Shown here one piece after another: positions 49,179 to 63,374 of a stretch of 64,000 nucleotides of DNA; within the stretch, counting starts at the first letter, position 1; each line of letters opens with the position of its first letter. The stretch is from assembly GCA_021779135.1 (NCBI GenBank), contig JAJYBH010000001.1:25993-89992 (forward strand), given 5' to 3'. The stretch is from Deltaproteobacteria bacterium. Lineage in GTDB: Bacteria; Desulfobacterota; Desulfuromonadia; Geobacterales; Pseudopelobacteraceae. The position numbers and the translations under genes are program-made. The notes beneath the pieces are model-generated. The model was not told the DNA's origin. It ran no database searches and was given only the letters and a program-made list of their open reading frames with translations.

Positions 49179-49358
49179 ATGAAGCTGGATGAAATCAGAG
49201 AAATTGCAAAACAACATAACATCAAGGCGGGAAAGATGAAGAAGGCGGATCTGATACGTGCCATCCAGCAGGCGGAAGGCAATGAGGTCTGTTTTGACAC
49301 CGGCAAGGCTGCAACCTGTGGTCAGCACACCTGTCTGTGGAGTGATGACTGTCAGTAA
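49179..49358 (+). CDS. 59-aa SAP-like protein with four cysteines
   Basis: Starts at ATG 49179, with GGAGAG eight bases upstream, and ends at TAA 49356-49358. Residues 1-33 form a two-helix SAP/Rho-N-like motif (LDEIREIAKQHNIK, then MKKADLIRAIQQAEG), a nucleic-acid-binding fold. The tail has Cys38, Cys47, Cys52 and Cys58, which could bind a metal. It has its own promoter and terminator. I believe similar small proteins occur in other Geobacter-like genomes, but could not check. Function unknown; a small DNA- or RNA-binding protein is the inference. Confidence 0.8.
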   Translation: MKLDEIREIAKQHNIKAGKMKKADLIRAIQQAEGNEVCFDTGKAATCGQHTCLWSDDCQ

Positions 49359-49378
49359 TTCAGTCTGATCCCTTATCA

Positions 49379-49424
49379 CCCCCTTTCCCTTCTTATCATG
49401 GATGGGAAGGGGGCGGACGTTTTT
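49379..49424 (+). terminator. Terminator after the 59-aa gene
   Basis: CCCCC-TTT-CCC (49379-49389) pairs with GGGAAGGGGG (49404-49413) with one bulged T; a short T run follows at 49420-49424. Its right end touches the end of the hemerythrin pseudogene. Confidence 0.7.
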
Positions 49425-49842
49425 CATGCATGCACGGCAGTGCTCCTCAGAAATTTACCCTGCTTCACATCCACCGTGGATATGTGGTGTATCAACCATT
49501 GCAACAAACAAGGTTGGTTTCGACGACATGATGAAGCGCGACCCCTTCCCCGTTGATCTCCCCCTTTAGATCGGTCAGATGGGCGACAAACGAATTGTGC
49601 CCTGGTTAATGGGCCGAATGGTCGCGCTGCCCGGGCTACGTCTGTATACGTTCCTCATCTCTGAAATGCTTGATCACATACTCGTCCAGAAAACCGAACA
49701 GAGGTTTCAACTCATTATCCCCTTGCCGGACTCTCAGGCCTTCAGCAGCGGGTCACAGTGTGGCCGCAGCGTTTTGTACTGATTGTCGATCTCCGTTACA
49801 CTGACAGAAAGCGAATCTCTCCATCCTATTCCCAGGTGTCTG
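49424..49842 (-). pseudogene. Decayed bacteriohemerythrin gene
   Basis: Reading minus from 49842, pieces of one hemerythrin appear in order across frames: GWRDSLSVSVTEIDNQYKTL, then after an in-frame TGA and a frame change LKPLFGFLDEYVIKHFRDEE. After more stops come FVAHLTDLKGEINGEGVA and HHVVETNL, and after one further one-base shift WLIHHISTVDVKQGKFLR, ending at TGA 49426-49424. The total (about 139 codons) equals a normal bacteriohemerythrin, an oxygen-binding diiron protein. The HF..EE metal motif survives, while the initiator and several His-containing parts are lost. It begins inside the last codons of the Lon-like gene. Confidence 0.88.
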
Positions 49843-52290
49843 GCCTCTCCGGGCTGTTTTTTAAAACGCTGCCGGCTGCTTTTCGTGGTTTCTTTGTGCG
49901 CCTGCCTTCCTGTTCCTTCATCCGCTCCGCCATTTCAGTCAGGCGCTTGTCCACCAAATGAAAAATAGTCTTTTGGGGGAATGTCCCCTGTTTGTTCCGC
50001 TTGCCGGCTTTCATGCCGGTCAGGATCTCTATGCCCTGTTCAATGGTTTCCACGCTCCAGATATGGAAGCGGCCGTTTGCAACAGCCTCGATAACCTCGT
50101 CGTTCAGCATCAGGTGGCGTTCATTGGTCTTGGGGATCAAGACCCCCTGTTGACCCGTCAGCCCCTGTGATTTGCAGATCGCAAAAAAACCTTCGATCTT
50201 GAAGTTGACGCCGCCGATCGGTTGGATCATGCCACGCTGGTTGACGCTGCCGGTGACGGCGATGCCCTGTTTGATCGGAATACCGGCGAGGGCCGACAGC
50301 AGGGCATACAGCTCGGTGGATGAGGCACTGTCACCCTCGATGCCGTCGTAGGATTGTTCAAAACAGATGGAAGCCGAGAGTGACAAGGGGCGCTGCACGG
50401 CGAATGTACCGCCCAGATAGCCGGTCAGGATCATGACCCCCTTGTCGTGAATCGGGCCGGAGAGCTTGACCTCGCGCTCGATGTTGACCATGCCGGCCTG
50501 ACCGGTGTAGACCCGTGCCGTGATGCGGGAGGGACGGCCAAAGGTGTGGTCTCCCAGGCCGATCACCGACAGGCCATTGATCTGGCCAACCACCACATCG
50601 TCGGTATCCACCAAGAGCGAGCCGTCTTCGTAGAGCTCGTGCATGCGTTCTTCGATGCGATTGACCCGGTACACCTTTTCTTCGGCAGCCCGCAGTACAT
50701 CGGCTCCGGTGACGACGGTGTGTCCGTCCTTGCGGGCCCAGAAGCTGATTTCACGGATAAAGTCGGAAATCTCCATGAACTGGGAGGAGATCTTGTGCTG
50801 GTCCTCTACCATGCGGGAGGTGTATTCCAGCAGGCGGGCCACACCCGTACGGTCAAAGTGCAGCAGTTTTTCACAGCGGCAGTGCGTGGCCACGAACAGG
50901 GCATAATCCTGCATGATCTCGGGTGTGCGGGTCAGGCGGCTGTCGAAATCGGCCTTGACCTTGAAAAACTTGCGGTAGTCCGGGTCCATGTAAAACAGCA
51001 GATAGTAGATCCAGGGGGTACCGATCATGATGATCTTTGTCTGCATGGCAATCGCCTCGGGTTTGAGGGTGACCATGGTCATGAAGCGGTACTGTTCCAG
51101 CACGTCCTCGATACGGATGTCGCCGGTGCGGATGCAGCGCTTGAGCGCATCCCACACAAAGGGATTGATCAGCACCTCGCGGGCGTCAATGACCAGATAA
51201 CCGCCGTTGGCGCGGTGCAGGGCACCGGAGCGGATCATGGTGAAGTCGGTCACCGCGACGCCGCCGTACTGCATGACATGTTCGATGCGGCCGAAGAGAT
51301 TATTGTAGGTCGGATTTGACTCGAACACCACCGGAGCGCCCACGGTGTCCTTGTTGTCTACCAGTACATTGACCTCGTAGCGCTCAAAGGTCGGTTCCTG
51401 CCGCGTCATCTTGATCCCTGGGATCTGGGGCTGGTTGGACTGGGGTTTGAAGTCCTCAAGATTGTTGATGATATCTTCCTGCACCGCATCGAGATAGGCC
51501 TGCACCTTTTCAAGGCCGGCATATTTTTCCTTGAGCGGCCCCAGTCGATGGCCCAGGCAGGACATTCCCAGATCACGGTCGGCCTGCGCCAGGGCATCTT
51601 TGGTCAACTTTTCGTTGTCCCTGACCCGCCGCAGTACCTCGTTAAGTTTTTCGGTCAGCTTTTTCCCGGTATCATCGAGCTTCTGGCGTTTCTTATCGGT
51701 CAGCGCTTCGTACTCTTCCTGGGTGTAGTTGCGCCCCTGTTTCTGTGGCACGATCACCAAACCGGAAACCGTCCGCTGCAGGGCAAAGCCGTGTTTGGCC
51801 GCTTCCTTTTCCAATGTCTGGAACAGGTCGTTGTTGTTTTTCTGGTATTCTTCAAGAATTTCCGCCCGTCTGGCCTCATATTCCGGGCTTTCCAACGCCT
51901 TGGGGATGTCAGTTTTGAAGGCATCCACAAGCACCTTCATATCTGCCGCCAGCTCACTTCCTTTTCCCGCCGGCAGTGCCAGGGAAACAGCGGAGTCGCT
52001 GTCCTTGAAATTATTGACGTAGACCCAGTCGCTGGGCTGCGGTTCTTCCTTGGCCCTTTTTTTGAGGATATTGCGGATGGTAGAGGTGCGGCTGGTGCCG
52101 GTCTCGCCCGAGATAAACAGGTTGAAACCGGTTTCTTCCATACCCAGGCCGAATTCGATCGAGCGCAGCGCCCGCTGCTGGCCGATGGCATAATCCAGAT
52201 CGGGCAGCTCTTCGGTCGTCTCGAATTTGAACAGTGCGGGATCGCAGGTCCAGCGGAGTTTGTCCGGTGTGAGCAGGTGATTGCGGGATG

Positions 52291-52294
<4 letters not shown>
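49826..52294 (-). CDS. Lon-like ATP-dependent protease
   Basis: 822 aa. N-terminal AAA-type region with a degenerate P-loop GETGTSRT (63-70) where Gly-Lys would be expected. A long helical coiled-coil insert (about 140-280) follows, then an AAA part (HRANGGYLVIDAREVL). The Lon-type Ser-Lys protease domain has Ser656 in GIEGDSASSTELYALLSAL and Lys699 in GGVNFKIEGFF. The length and layout fit the YcbZ/LonH-like AAA_32 branch rather than classical Lon. The basic C-terminus ends in PERPDTWE. Coupled to the HD gene upstream by a four-base overlap. Substrates unknown. Confidence 0.88.
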
Positions 52295-55256
<2,962 letters not shown>

Positions 55257-55270
55257 TTGAACTATTGTAA

Positions 55271-55331
55271 CGTGTCACGGTAGGTGGCTCTTTTATTCTT
55301 GCCGTAATGATACTGCTAATATAGTGACACG
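55271..55331. promoter_or_regulatory. Inverted repeat around the HDOD gene promoter region
   Basis: CGTGTCAC (55271-55278) and GTGACACG (55324-55331) are perfect 8-bp arms 45 bases apart. A TATAGT lies at 55320-55325, overlapping the right arm, with TCTTGC 17 bases before it. Confidence 0.35.
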
Positions 55332-55350
55332 CTGTGTGAAAGGATTGAAC

Positions 55351-56259
55351 GTGGACAAGGTAACATTGACGATCAACGCCCGCAAGCTGATGAAGGGGGT
55401 TAGCGACCTGCCGGGTATTCCGGGCATCGTTTCGCAGGTGATTTCCCTGCTGGACAATCCCGACGCGGACCCTGACAAGATCGCCGACCTGATCCTGTCC
55501 GATCAGGTGCTGGCTGCCCGGGTGCTCTGGGTGGTCAATTCGCCGCTCTTTCGGGTCGCCACCGAGATCACCTCCGTTAAGCGCGCACTGCTGCATATCG
55601 GCTTCCAGGCCATTCGCGAATTGATCCTGACCAGGTATTTTGTAGACGCGTTCAAGAACCTGGAGCAGCCGTTTGACATCAAGGTGTTCTGGCTGCACTC
55701 GTTCAATGTCGGTGCGGTCTCCCGCCTTGTCGCCGGCAAGGTCGGCTACCGTGACTCGGAGAAGGCCTATCTGGCCGGGATCGTCCACGACATCGGCAAG
55801 GTCTTCCTGGGGCATTACCTGCGCAAGGAGTACGGCGAGATGCTGGCCGGCGTCAACGGCACCCGCTATCGGACCTACGAGGCCGAGCAGGAGTTTTTCG
55901 GCACCACCCACAGCGAAGTCGGCCTCTGTCTGGCACAGCGCTGGAATTTCCCCCCCGACTATTGCGACATCATCTCGTACCATCACACCTCGGAGCTGGC
56001 CATCCTGGATCCCATTCTGACGGCTATCGTCAGCCTCTCGGATTTTTTCTGTCTGAATCATGACGCCAGCAACGGGGAGATAGGTGAACTGGCCATCCAG
56101 GCGACCCGGTCCGAAGAGAACGCCTGGCGCGTGCTCAACCAGCTTTCAAACAGGCCGCTGGAAAAGGACATCCCCGCCTTTTTCGCCACGCTTTCCGATG
56201 GGTATGCCGAGATCGCGGACGAGGTGGACGTTCTGATCCGGGTCCTGACCAGGGACTGA
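55351..56259 (+). CDS. HDOD domain protein
   Basis: 302 aa from GTG 55351, with AAAGGA six bases upstream; a GTG at 55324 is also open. The HDOD domain covers nearly all of it: DLPGIPGIVSQVISLLDNPD at the start, SDQVLAARVLWVVNSP, and IVHDIGKVFLGHYL with the HD residues. HDOD proteins act as signalling or scaffold modules and mostly lack enzyme activity; this one keeps His-Asp. Not linked to other signalling genes here. Confidence 0.85.
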   Translation: MDKVTLTINARKLMKGVSDLPGIPGIVSQVISLLDNPDADPDKIADLILSDQVLAARVLWVVNSPLFRVATEITSVKRALLHIGFQAIRELILTRYFVDAFKNLEQPFDIKVFWLHSFNVGAVSRLVAGKVGYRDSEKAYLAGIVHDIGKVFLGHYLRKEYGEMLAGVNGTRYRTYEAEQEFFGTTHSEVGLCLAQRWNFPPDYCDIISYHHTSELAILDPILTAIVSLSDFFCLNHDASNGEIGELAIQATRSEENAWRVLNQLSNRPLEKDIPAFFATLSDGYAEIADEVDVLIRVLTRD

Positions 56260-56378
56260 CATCGGCCCGGACGCCGCCACTGGCGGCGGCATGCCGGTCT
56301 TGTCGTGTCAACAGCCTGTCACAGCCGAAACTCGTTCATGTAGTATCACCTTTTTCAATCCTTTCACGGGAGGCAAAC

Positions 56379-57104
56379 ATGTCTGATCAAGCACCGGTTT
56401 CGTGTTCCAGATGCAGTCTGGTCTGGCAAAATTGCGGCACTACAAACTGCTGGAGCGGCGACCCGCTGACGGCGCCGCCCAGGCCGGGCAACTGCCCGTC
56501 GAAAAACTACGCCGACGTCGTCGAGAGCAGTTTCAAAGAATACCGCGGCGACAGTGAGGATGCCCGCATCGCCTTTGTTGCGGCCCGGGTTGAGGGGCTC
56601 TGTTACCAGCCGGTGCCGGGCAGCGATGCCATCAATGCCCGCTGGACGCGGGTGGAGGACACGATCGCCTTTGCCAGGCTGATGGGTTACCGGAAAATCG
56701 GCTTGGCCACCTGTATCGGCCTGCTGGACGAGTCCGAACGCCTGGCGGCCATCCTGCGGGCCCAGGGTTTCGAACCGCTGAGCGTCTGCTGCAAGGCGGG
56801 CAGTATCGACAAGCTGGAACTCGGGCTGGAAGAACGCGACAAGGTCCGGCCCGGCACCTTCGAGCCGGCCTGCAATCCCATCGCCCAGGCCGAGATCTGC
56901 AACCGGCTGGAAACCGATATGAACATCATCGTTGGCCTGTGCGTCGGGCATGACATGCTATTCAACAAGCATTCCAAGGCTCCGGTCACGACCCTGGTCG
57001 TCAAGGACCGCGTCACCGGTCACAATCCGGTCGCAGTGCTGTACGGTCAGAACTTTTATTACAAACGGCTGCAGAAACAGCCGGTGCTGACGGGAAACGA
57101 GTGA
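56379..57104 (+). CDS. DUF1847 putative metal-binding protein
   Basis: 241 aa soluble. The Cys-rich N-terminus (Cys9, Cys12, Cys19, Cys24, Cys39: CSRCSLVWQNCGTTNCW...GNCP) could bind a metal or FeS cluster. Further Cys are in TCIGLL, VCCKAGSID, ACNPIAQAEICN and GLCVGHDML. This pattern and the TLVVKDRVTGHNP tail match DUF1847, which is found mainly in anaerobes; function not known. Ribosome site GGGAGG. Confidence 0.8.
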   Translation: MSDQAPVSCSRCSLVWQNCGTTNCWSGDPLTAPPRPGNCPSKNYADVVESSFKEYRGDSEDARIAFVAARVEGLCYQPVPGSDAINARWTRVEDTIAFARLMGYRKIGLATCIGLLDESERLAAILRAQGFEPLSVCCKAGSIDKLELGLEERDKVRPGTFEPACNPIAQAEICNRLETDMNIIVGLCVGHDMLFNKHSKAPVTTLVVKDRVTGHNPVAVLYGQNFYYKRLQKQPVLTGNE

Positions 57105-57114
57105 TTGCCGTCCC

Positions 57115-57142
57115 TTGACATTCCTGGATTTGGCATTACTAT
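57115..57142 (+). promoter_or_regulatory. Promoter of the Hsp20 gene
   Basis: TTGACA (57115-57120), 16 bases, TACTAT (57137-57142). No clear heat-shock (RpoH-type) or CIRCE element seen. Confidence 0.5.
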
Positions 57143-57197
57143 TAAAGATATAGGAAAGGTCACGGAGCCGTTATAACGAACCCGGGAGGAGATGGCC

Positions 57198-57644
57198 ATG
57201 GCACTGGTAAAATACAACCCGCTGAGAGAGTTGCGATCCATGCAGGAACAGATGAACAAACTCCTGAACGTATCCTGGAATCATGATGTTTCAGGAGAGG
57301 ATATGAGGGACGGAATCTGGCAGCCGGCCGTCGATATCTTCGAAACAGCAGATTCCATCGTGATAAAGGCGGAGGTTCCTGATGTAGACCAGAAGGATAT
57401 CGACGTTCGGATCGAGGATAACACCTTGACCATCAGGGGTGAGCGCAGGCATGACGACGAGGTTAAGAAGGAGAACTATCATCGTATCGAGCGCTACTTT
57501 GGCACGTTCCAGCGCAGCTTCAGCCTGCCGACAACGGTGGATCAGGAAAATGTCGCTGCCGCCTGCGAAAGAGGGGTGCTGACCGTTACGCTGCCCAAGA
57601 AGGAAGAAACCAAACCCAAACAGATCAATATCGCGGTCAAATAG
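57198..57644 (+). CDS. Hsp20/alpha-crystallin small heat-shock protein
   Basis: 148 aa from ATG 57198 (GGGAGGAG seven bases upstream; the ATG at 57192 is too close to it). Holds unfolded proteins until other chaperones act. The alpha-crystallin domain runs from about 40 to 140: WQPAVDIFETADSIVIKAEV, then FQRSFSLPTTVD and the late ACERGVLTVTLPK. The IxV-like tail (INIAVK) allows oligomer formation. Confidence 0.92.
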   Translation: MALVKYNPLRELRSMQEQMNKLLNVSWNHDVSGEDMRDGIWQPAVDIFETADSIVIKAEVPDVDQKDIDVRIEDNTLTIRGERRHDDEVKKENYHRIERYFGTFQRSFSLPTTVDQENVAAACERGVLTVTLPKKEETKPKQINIAVK

Positions 57645-57686
57645 TTTTCATCCGGAGGTTCCGGAGTGAGGCTGAAGCGGGAAGAA

Positions 57687-57710
57687 AACGGGCCGGGTAA
57701 CCGGCCCGTT
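57687..57710 (+). terminator. Terminator after the Hsp20 gene
   Basis: AACGGGCCGG (57687-57696) and CCGGCCCGTT (57701-57710) form a perfect 10-bp stem with a GTAA tetraloop. The following bases are only weakly T-rich. Confidence 0.6.
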
Positions 57711-57806
57711 CCCGTTCTTGCCTGTAACCCGCCATTAGCAATCCCGCCTGCCGCCACCATCCGTTTTACTTACAATAAAATATTTTACCAAAATTAAATA
57801 ATTTAT

Positions 57807-57836
57807 TTGACTTTAATTCGAAATGAATTATTTTAT
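57807..57836 (+). promoter_or_regulatory. Promoter and operator of the XRE-cupin gene
   Basis: TTGACT (57807-57812), 17-18 bases, then ATTTTAT (57830-57836). The spacer is filled by TAATTC (57814-57819) and GAATTA (57825-57830), a perfect inverted repeat around five bases. A protein bound there would block the promoter; autoregulation is inferred. Confidence 0.5.
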
Positions 57837-57924
57837 CAGTACTAAATTTCGTAATTATGAAACACGGTTGTCACGCGCTGATGCGTGAAAGTCCTGCAAA
57901 CTTTACCGGGGAGCTTGATCAATA

Positions 57925-58512
57925 ATGTCTGAATTAACAGGGGCCAAGATATATGATTACAATATCGGGGCCAAGATCAAGGAACTCCGGCGGGCAAAAA
58001 AACTGAAGCTGCAGGATGTGGCCAATGAAACGGGGTTTTCTACCGCGCTCATATCACAGATCGAAAACAATAACGTTTCACCTCCCATCGCCACCCTCTC
58101 CAAGATCGCACATTTCTTTGACGTCAAAATAGGTCACTTTTTCAACGAAACTGAGGAAGAGAGCCCCTACGAGGTCCTCAGAAGCACCGAGCGCACCGTA
58201 GTTCCCAAGGTTGTGTCCAAGGACGGCACCAGCCAGGGCTATTTTTACGAATCCCTTTCAGTTCGCAAAAAAAATAAGCAGATGGATCCCTTTCTGCTGA
58301 CACTCAACGAGAAGGTCACCAACACGGACACCTACAGCCACAAAGGCGAAGAATTCATATTTATCTTGAAAGGTTGTGCCGAATTGCTGCTTGATGACCA
58401 GCGCATCGCCCTCAATGAAGGGGACAGCGTCTATTTCGATGCCAACCTCAAACACCGCCTGTTTTCATCAGGGGGCGACGAGGTCAAGGTGCTGGCGGTG
58501 GTCATGCGTTAG
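57925..58512 (+). CDS. XRE-family regulator with cupin domain
   Basis: 195 aa. Helix-turn-helix at about 15-72 (IGAKIKELRRAKKLKLQDVA, then FSTALISQIENNNVSPP). A C-terminal cupin at about 115-195 carries HKGEEFIFILKGCAEL and LNEGDSVYFDANLKHRL. Such proteins sense a small ligand in the cupin and control metabolic genes, often polyamine or amino-acid related. An AT-rich 280-base leader lies upstream. The ligand and targets are unknown; sucC is 113 bases downstream. Confidence 0.87.
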   Translation: MSELTGAKIYDYNIGAKIKELRRAKKLKLQDVANETGFSTALISQIENNNVSPPIATLSKIAHFFDVKIGHFFNETEEESPYEVLRSTERTVVPKVVSKDGTSQGYFYESLSVRKKNKQMDPFLLTLNEKVTNTDTYSHKGEEFIFILKGCAELLLDDQRIALNEGDSVYFDANLKHRLFSSGGDEVKVLAVVMR

Positions 58513-58625
58513 ATTGCCTGCCATCCGGGTATGCCGATTTTTTCGGGGCCGGTTGTTTTCTATAAATTCAGCATCATACGAATCTGACAACGCTTCAAAA
58601 TACATCCGCAGCAAAGGAGAGTTCC

Positions 58626-59798
58626 ATGAACATCCACGAGTACCAAGCCAAGGCGATACTGCGGGAATTCGGCGTTCCGGTTCCCGACGGCCACGTCTGC
58701 TACAACTCCGCCGGCGCCCGCGAATGGGCCAAGCGCCTCGGTGAAGGCCCCTGGGTCGTCAAGGCCCAGATCCACGCCGGCGGCCGCGGCAAGGGGGGCG
58801 GGGTCAAACTGGCCCGCACCGCCGACGAAGTCCGCATGATCTCCCGCGAGATGCTCGGCATGACCCTGCGCACCCACCAGACCGGCCCGGAAGGCAAACT
58901 GGTCACCCGAGTCCTGGTCGAAAACGGCTGCAACATCGCCCGTGAGCTGTACGTCTCCCTGGTCGTCGACCGCGGTACGTCCAAGGTCGCTATCATGGCT
59001 TCCACTGAAGGTGGCATGGACATCGAGGAGGTCGCCGCCAGAACCCCCGAAAAGATCTTCAGCGAAACCATCGATCCCCTGGTCGGCCTGACCGCCTTCC
59101 AGTGCCGCAAGATCGCCTTCAGCCTCGGTCTGGAGGGCAAACTGGTCGGCAAGGCCGTCGCCGTCCTGCAGGGCCTCTATAAAACCTTCATCGCCTGCGA
59201 CTGCTCCATGTTGGAGATCAACCCGCTGGTCATCACCGCCGAAGACAACCTGATCTGCCTGGACGCCAAATTCGGTTTCGACGACAACGCTGTCTTCCGC
59301 CACCCCAAACTCAGCGACATGCGTGACTACGACGAAGAAGACCCCAACGAAGTCGAAGCCTCCCAGCACGAGCTCTCCTACATCTCGCTGACCGGCAACA
59401 TCGGCTGCCTGGTCAACGGCGCCGGCCTGGCCATGGCCACCATGGACATCGTCAAGCACTACGGCGGCGACCCGGCCAACTTCCTGGACGTCGGGGGAGG
59501 GGCCACCATCGAGCGCGTCACCGAAGCCTTCAAGATCATACTCTCCGACAAGAATGTACGCGGCATCCTGGTCAACATCTTCGGCGGCATCATGAAATGC
59601 GACATCATCGCCACCGGCGTCGTCGAAGCCGCCAAGCAGGTCTCCCTCGACGTCCCCCTGGTCGTCCGCCTGGAAGGCACCAACGTTGCCCGCGGCAAAG
59701 AGATCCTCGCCGAAAGCGGCCTCAACATCGTCGCCGCCGACGGCATGGCCGACGCCGCCCAGAAAATCGTAGCAGCAGTGAAGGAGGTGGCCCCATGA
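58626..59798 (+). CDS. sucC: Succinyl-CoA synthetase beta subunit
   Basis: 390 aa. With SucD it interconverts succinyl-CoA and succinate with ATP/GDP formation. ATP-grasp fold: [20 protein letters not shown] start, [22 protein letters not shown] and [13 protein letters not shown]. Codons end in C to an unusual degree, as also in sucD and maeB. Ribosome site AAAGGAG. Overlaps sucD by four bases (ATGA). Confidence 0.97.
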   Translation: MNIHEYQAKAILREFGVPVPDGHVCYNSAGAREWAKRLGEGPWVVKAQIHAGGRGKGGGVKLARTADEVRMISREMLGMTLRTHQTGPEGKLVTRVLVENGCNIARELYVSLVVDRGTSKVAIMASTEGGMDIEEVAARTPEKIFSETIDPLVGLTAFQCRKIAFSLGLEGKLVGKAVAVLQGLYKTFIACDCSMLEINPLVITAEDNLICLDAKFGFDDNAVFRHPKLSDMRDYDEEDPNEVEASQHELSYISLTGNIGCLVNGAGLAMATMDIVKHYGGDPANFLDVGGGATIERVTEAFKIILSDKNVRGILVNIFGGIMKCDIIATGVVEAAKQVSLDVPLVVRLEGTNVARGKEILAESGLNIVAADGMADAAQKIVAAVKEVAP

Positions 59799-60667
59799 GC
59801 ATCCTGATCAATAAGAACACCAAAGTCATTACCCAGGGCATCACCGGCGCCACCGGTCTCTTCCACGCCCAGGGGGCCCGCGACTACGGCACCCAGATGG
59901 TCGGCGGCGTCACCCCCGGCAAGGGGGGCACTACCGTCGACGGCTTTCCGGTCTTCGACACCGTCCATGAAGCCATCGCCAAGACCGGCGCCACCGCATC
60001 CGTCATCTACGTACCGCCCCCCTTTGCCGCCGACTCGATCATGGAAGCCGTCGACGCCGGGATAGAGTTGGTCTGCTGCATCACCGAAGGGATCCCGGTC
60101 CTGGACATGGTCAAGGTCAAGCAGTACATGAAAGGGAAGAAAACCCGGCTGGTCGGCCCCAACTGCCCCGGCGTCATCACACCCGGTGAATGCAAGATCG
60201 GCATCATGCCGGGCTACATCCACAAACCGGGCCGGGTCGGCGTCGTCTCCCGCTCCGGCACCCTGACCTACGAGGCCGTCTGGCAGCTGACCTGCCTCGG
60301 CCTGGGCCAATCGACCTGCGTCGGCATCGGCGGCGACCCGGTCAACGGCACCAACCACCTCGACGTCCTGCGTCTGTTCGAAGCCGACCCCGACACCGAC
60401 GCCGTCATCATGATCGGCGAGATCGGCGGCACCTCCGAGGAAGAGGGCGCCCGCTTCGTCAAGGAGCACATGACCAAGCCGGTAGCCGCCTACATCGCCG
60501 GGGTCACCGCCCCTCCCGGCAAGCGCATGGGGCATGCCGGTGCCATCATCTCCGGCGGCAAGGGCACCGCCGCCGAGAAGGTCAGAGTACTTGAGGAATG
60601 CGGGATCAGCGTGGCGGCCAGCCCGGCCGAGATGGCCCAGGCGCTGCTGAGGATCTATAAGCCTTAA
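59795..60667 (+). CDS. sucD: Succinyl-CoA synthetase alpha subunit
   Basis: 290 aa from ATG 59795 (AAGGAGGTGG upstream); the longer open frame is a shadow of sucC. CoA-binding Rossmann domain ([21 protein letters not shown]) and the phospho-histidine loop [16 protein letters not shown]. Translationally coupled to sucC. Confidence 0.97.
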   Translation: MSILINKNTKVITQGITGATGLFHAQGARDYGTQMVGGVTPGKGGTTVDGFPVFDTVHEAIAKTGATASVIYVPPPFAADSIMEAVDAGIELVCCITEGIPVLDMVKVKQYMKGKKTRLVGPNCPGVITPGECKIGIMPGYIHKPGRVGVVSRSGTLTYEAVWQLTCLGLGQSTCVGIGGDPVNGTNHLDVLRLFEADPDTDAVIMIGEIGGTSEEEGARFVKEHMTKPVAAYIAGVTAPPGKRMGHAGAIISGGKGTAAEKVRVLEECGISVAASPAEMAQALLRIYKP

Positions 60668-60670
60668 CAC

Positions 60671-60761
60671 GTAGGGGCGCTGCTTGCCGCGCCCAATGAC
60701 CGCGCACAAAGGCCGCATCCTGATCGACGCACCGATTGGGCGGAGCAAGCGCCGCCCCTAC
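60671..60761. repeat. 91-bp palindromic repeat
   Basis: Arms 60671-60697 and 60735-60761 are inverted repeats, 23 of 27 identical, beginning GTAGGGGCG and ending CGCCCCTAC, with a 37-base centre. It fills the sucD-maeB gap. This form is that of dispersed intergenic repeats; copy number could not be checked. Confidence 0.65.
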
Positions 60762-60793
60762 ATTACCGAATTAAAAACAGGAGAAATCATAGT

Positions 60794-63043
<2,250 letters not shown>

Positions 63044-63080
63044 TCAAGTATTATGGCACAATGCTTGTATAGATCAAAAG

Positions 63081-63121
63081 GCAGCAGGGTCCGACTCACG
63101 TCTTAACCTGCTGCTTTTTTT
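63081..63121 (+). terminator. Intrinsic terminator after maeB
   Basis: GCAGCAGG (63081-63088) pairs with CCTGCTGC (63107-63114), an 18-base loop, then seven T (63115-63121). Confidence 0.85.
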
Positions 63122-63374
63122 GATATTACTACATTCTGGATAGGTTTATTGCAGATCACCTTTATCCTATGGACACTCCAGCTACGCGATATAACAAACA
63201 TTTACCTCCAGGATCGCTATTTGCCGTATCCCTGGTGTGAAATTAAGTGCTGTGATTACAGGCAATTCCGTACTATTTATTAGATGATTTATTTTGACAT
63301 CGTCCGTGAATTGATTTAATGCTTGTAAACATTTTTAAGACTGTCGAGAAGCCCATCCGAATCAGGAGGCACAG
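63122..63374. other. Intergenic region with a candidate promoter
   Basis: AT-rich and gene-free. TTGACA (63294-63299), 17 bases, TAATGC (63317-63322) could drive the last gene. Nothing else recognisable. Confidence 0.5.

Noticed and set aside
49579-49961. Short plus-strand open frames of about 60-67 aa
   Set aside because: They lie antisense to the hemerythrin remnant and the 3' end of the protease gene, with no ribosome sites.
59459-60748. 429-aa minus open frame opposite sucC-sucD
   Set aside because: Caused by strong C-ended codon bias of sucCD; spans two real genes and part of the palindromic repeat.
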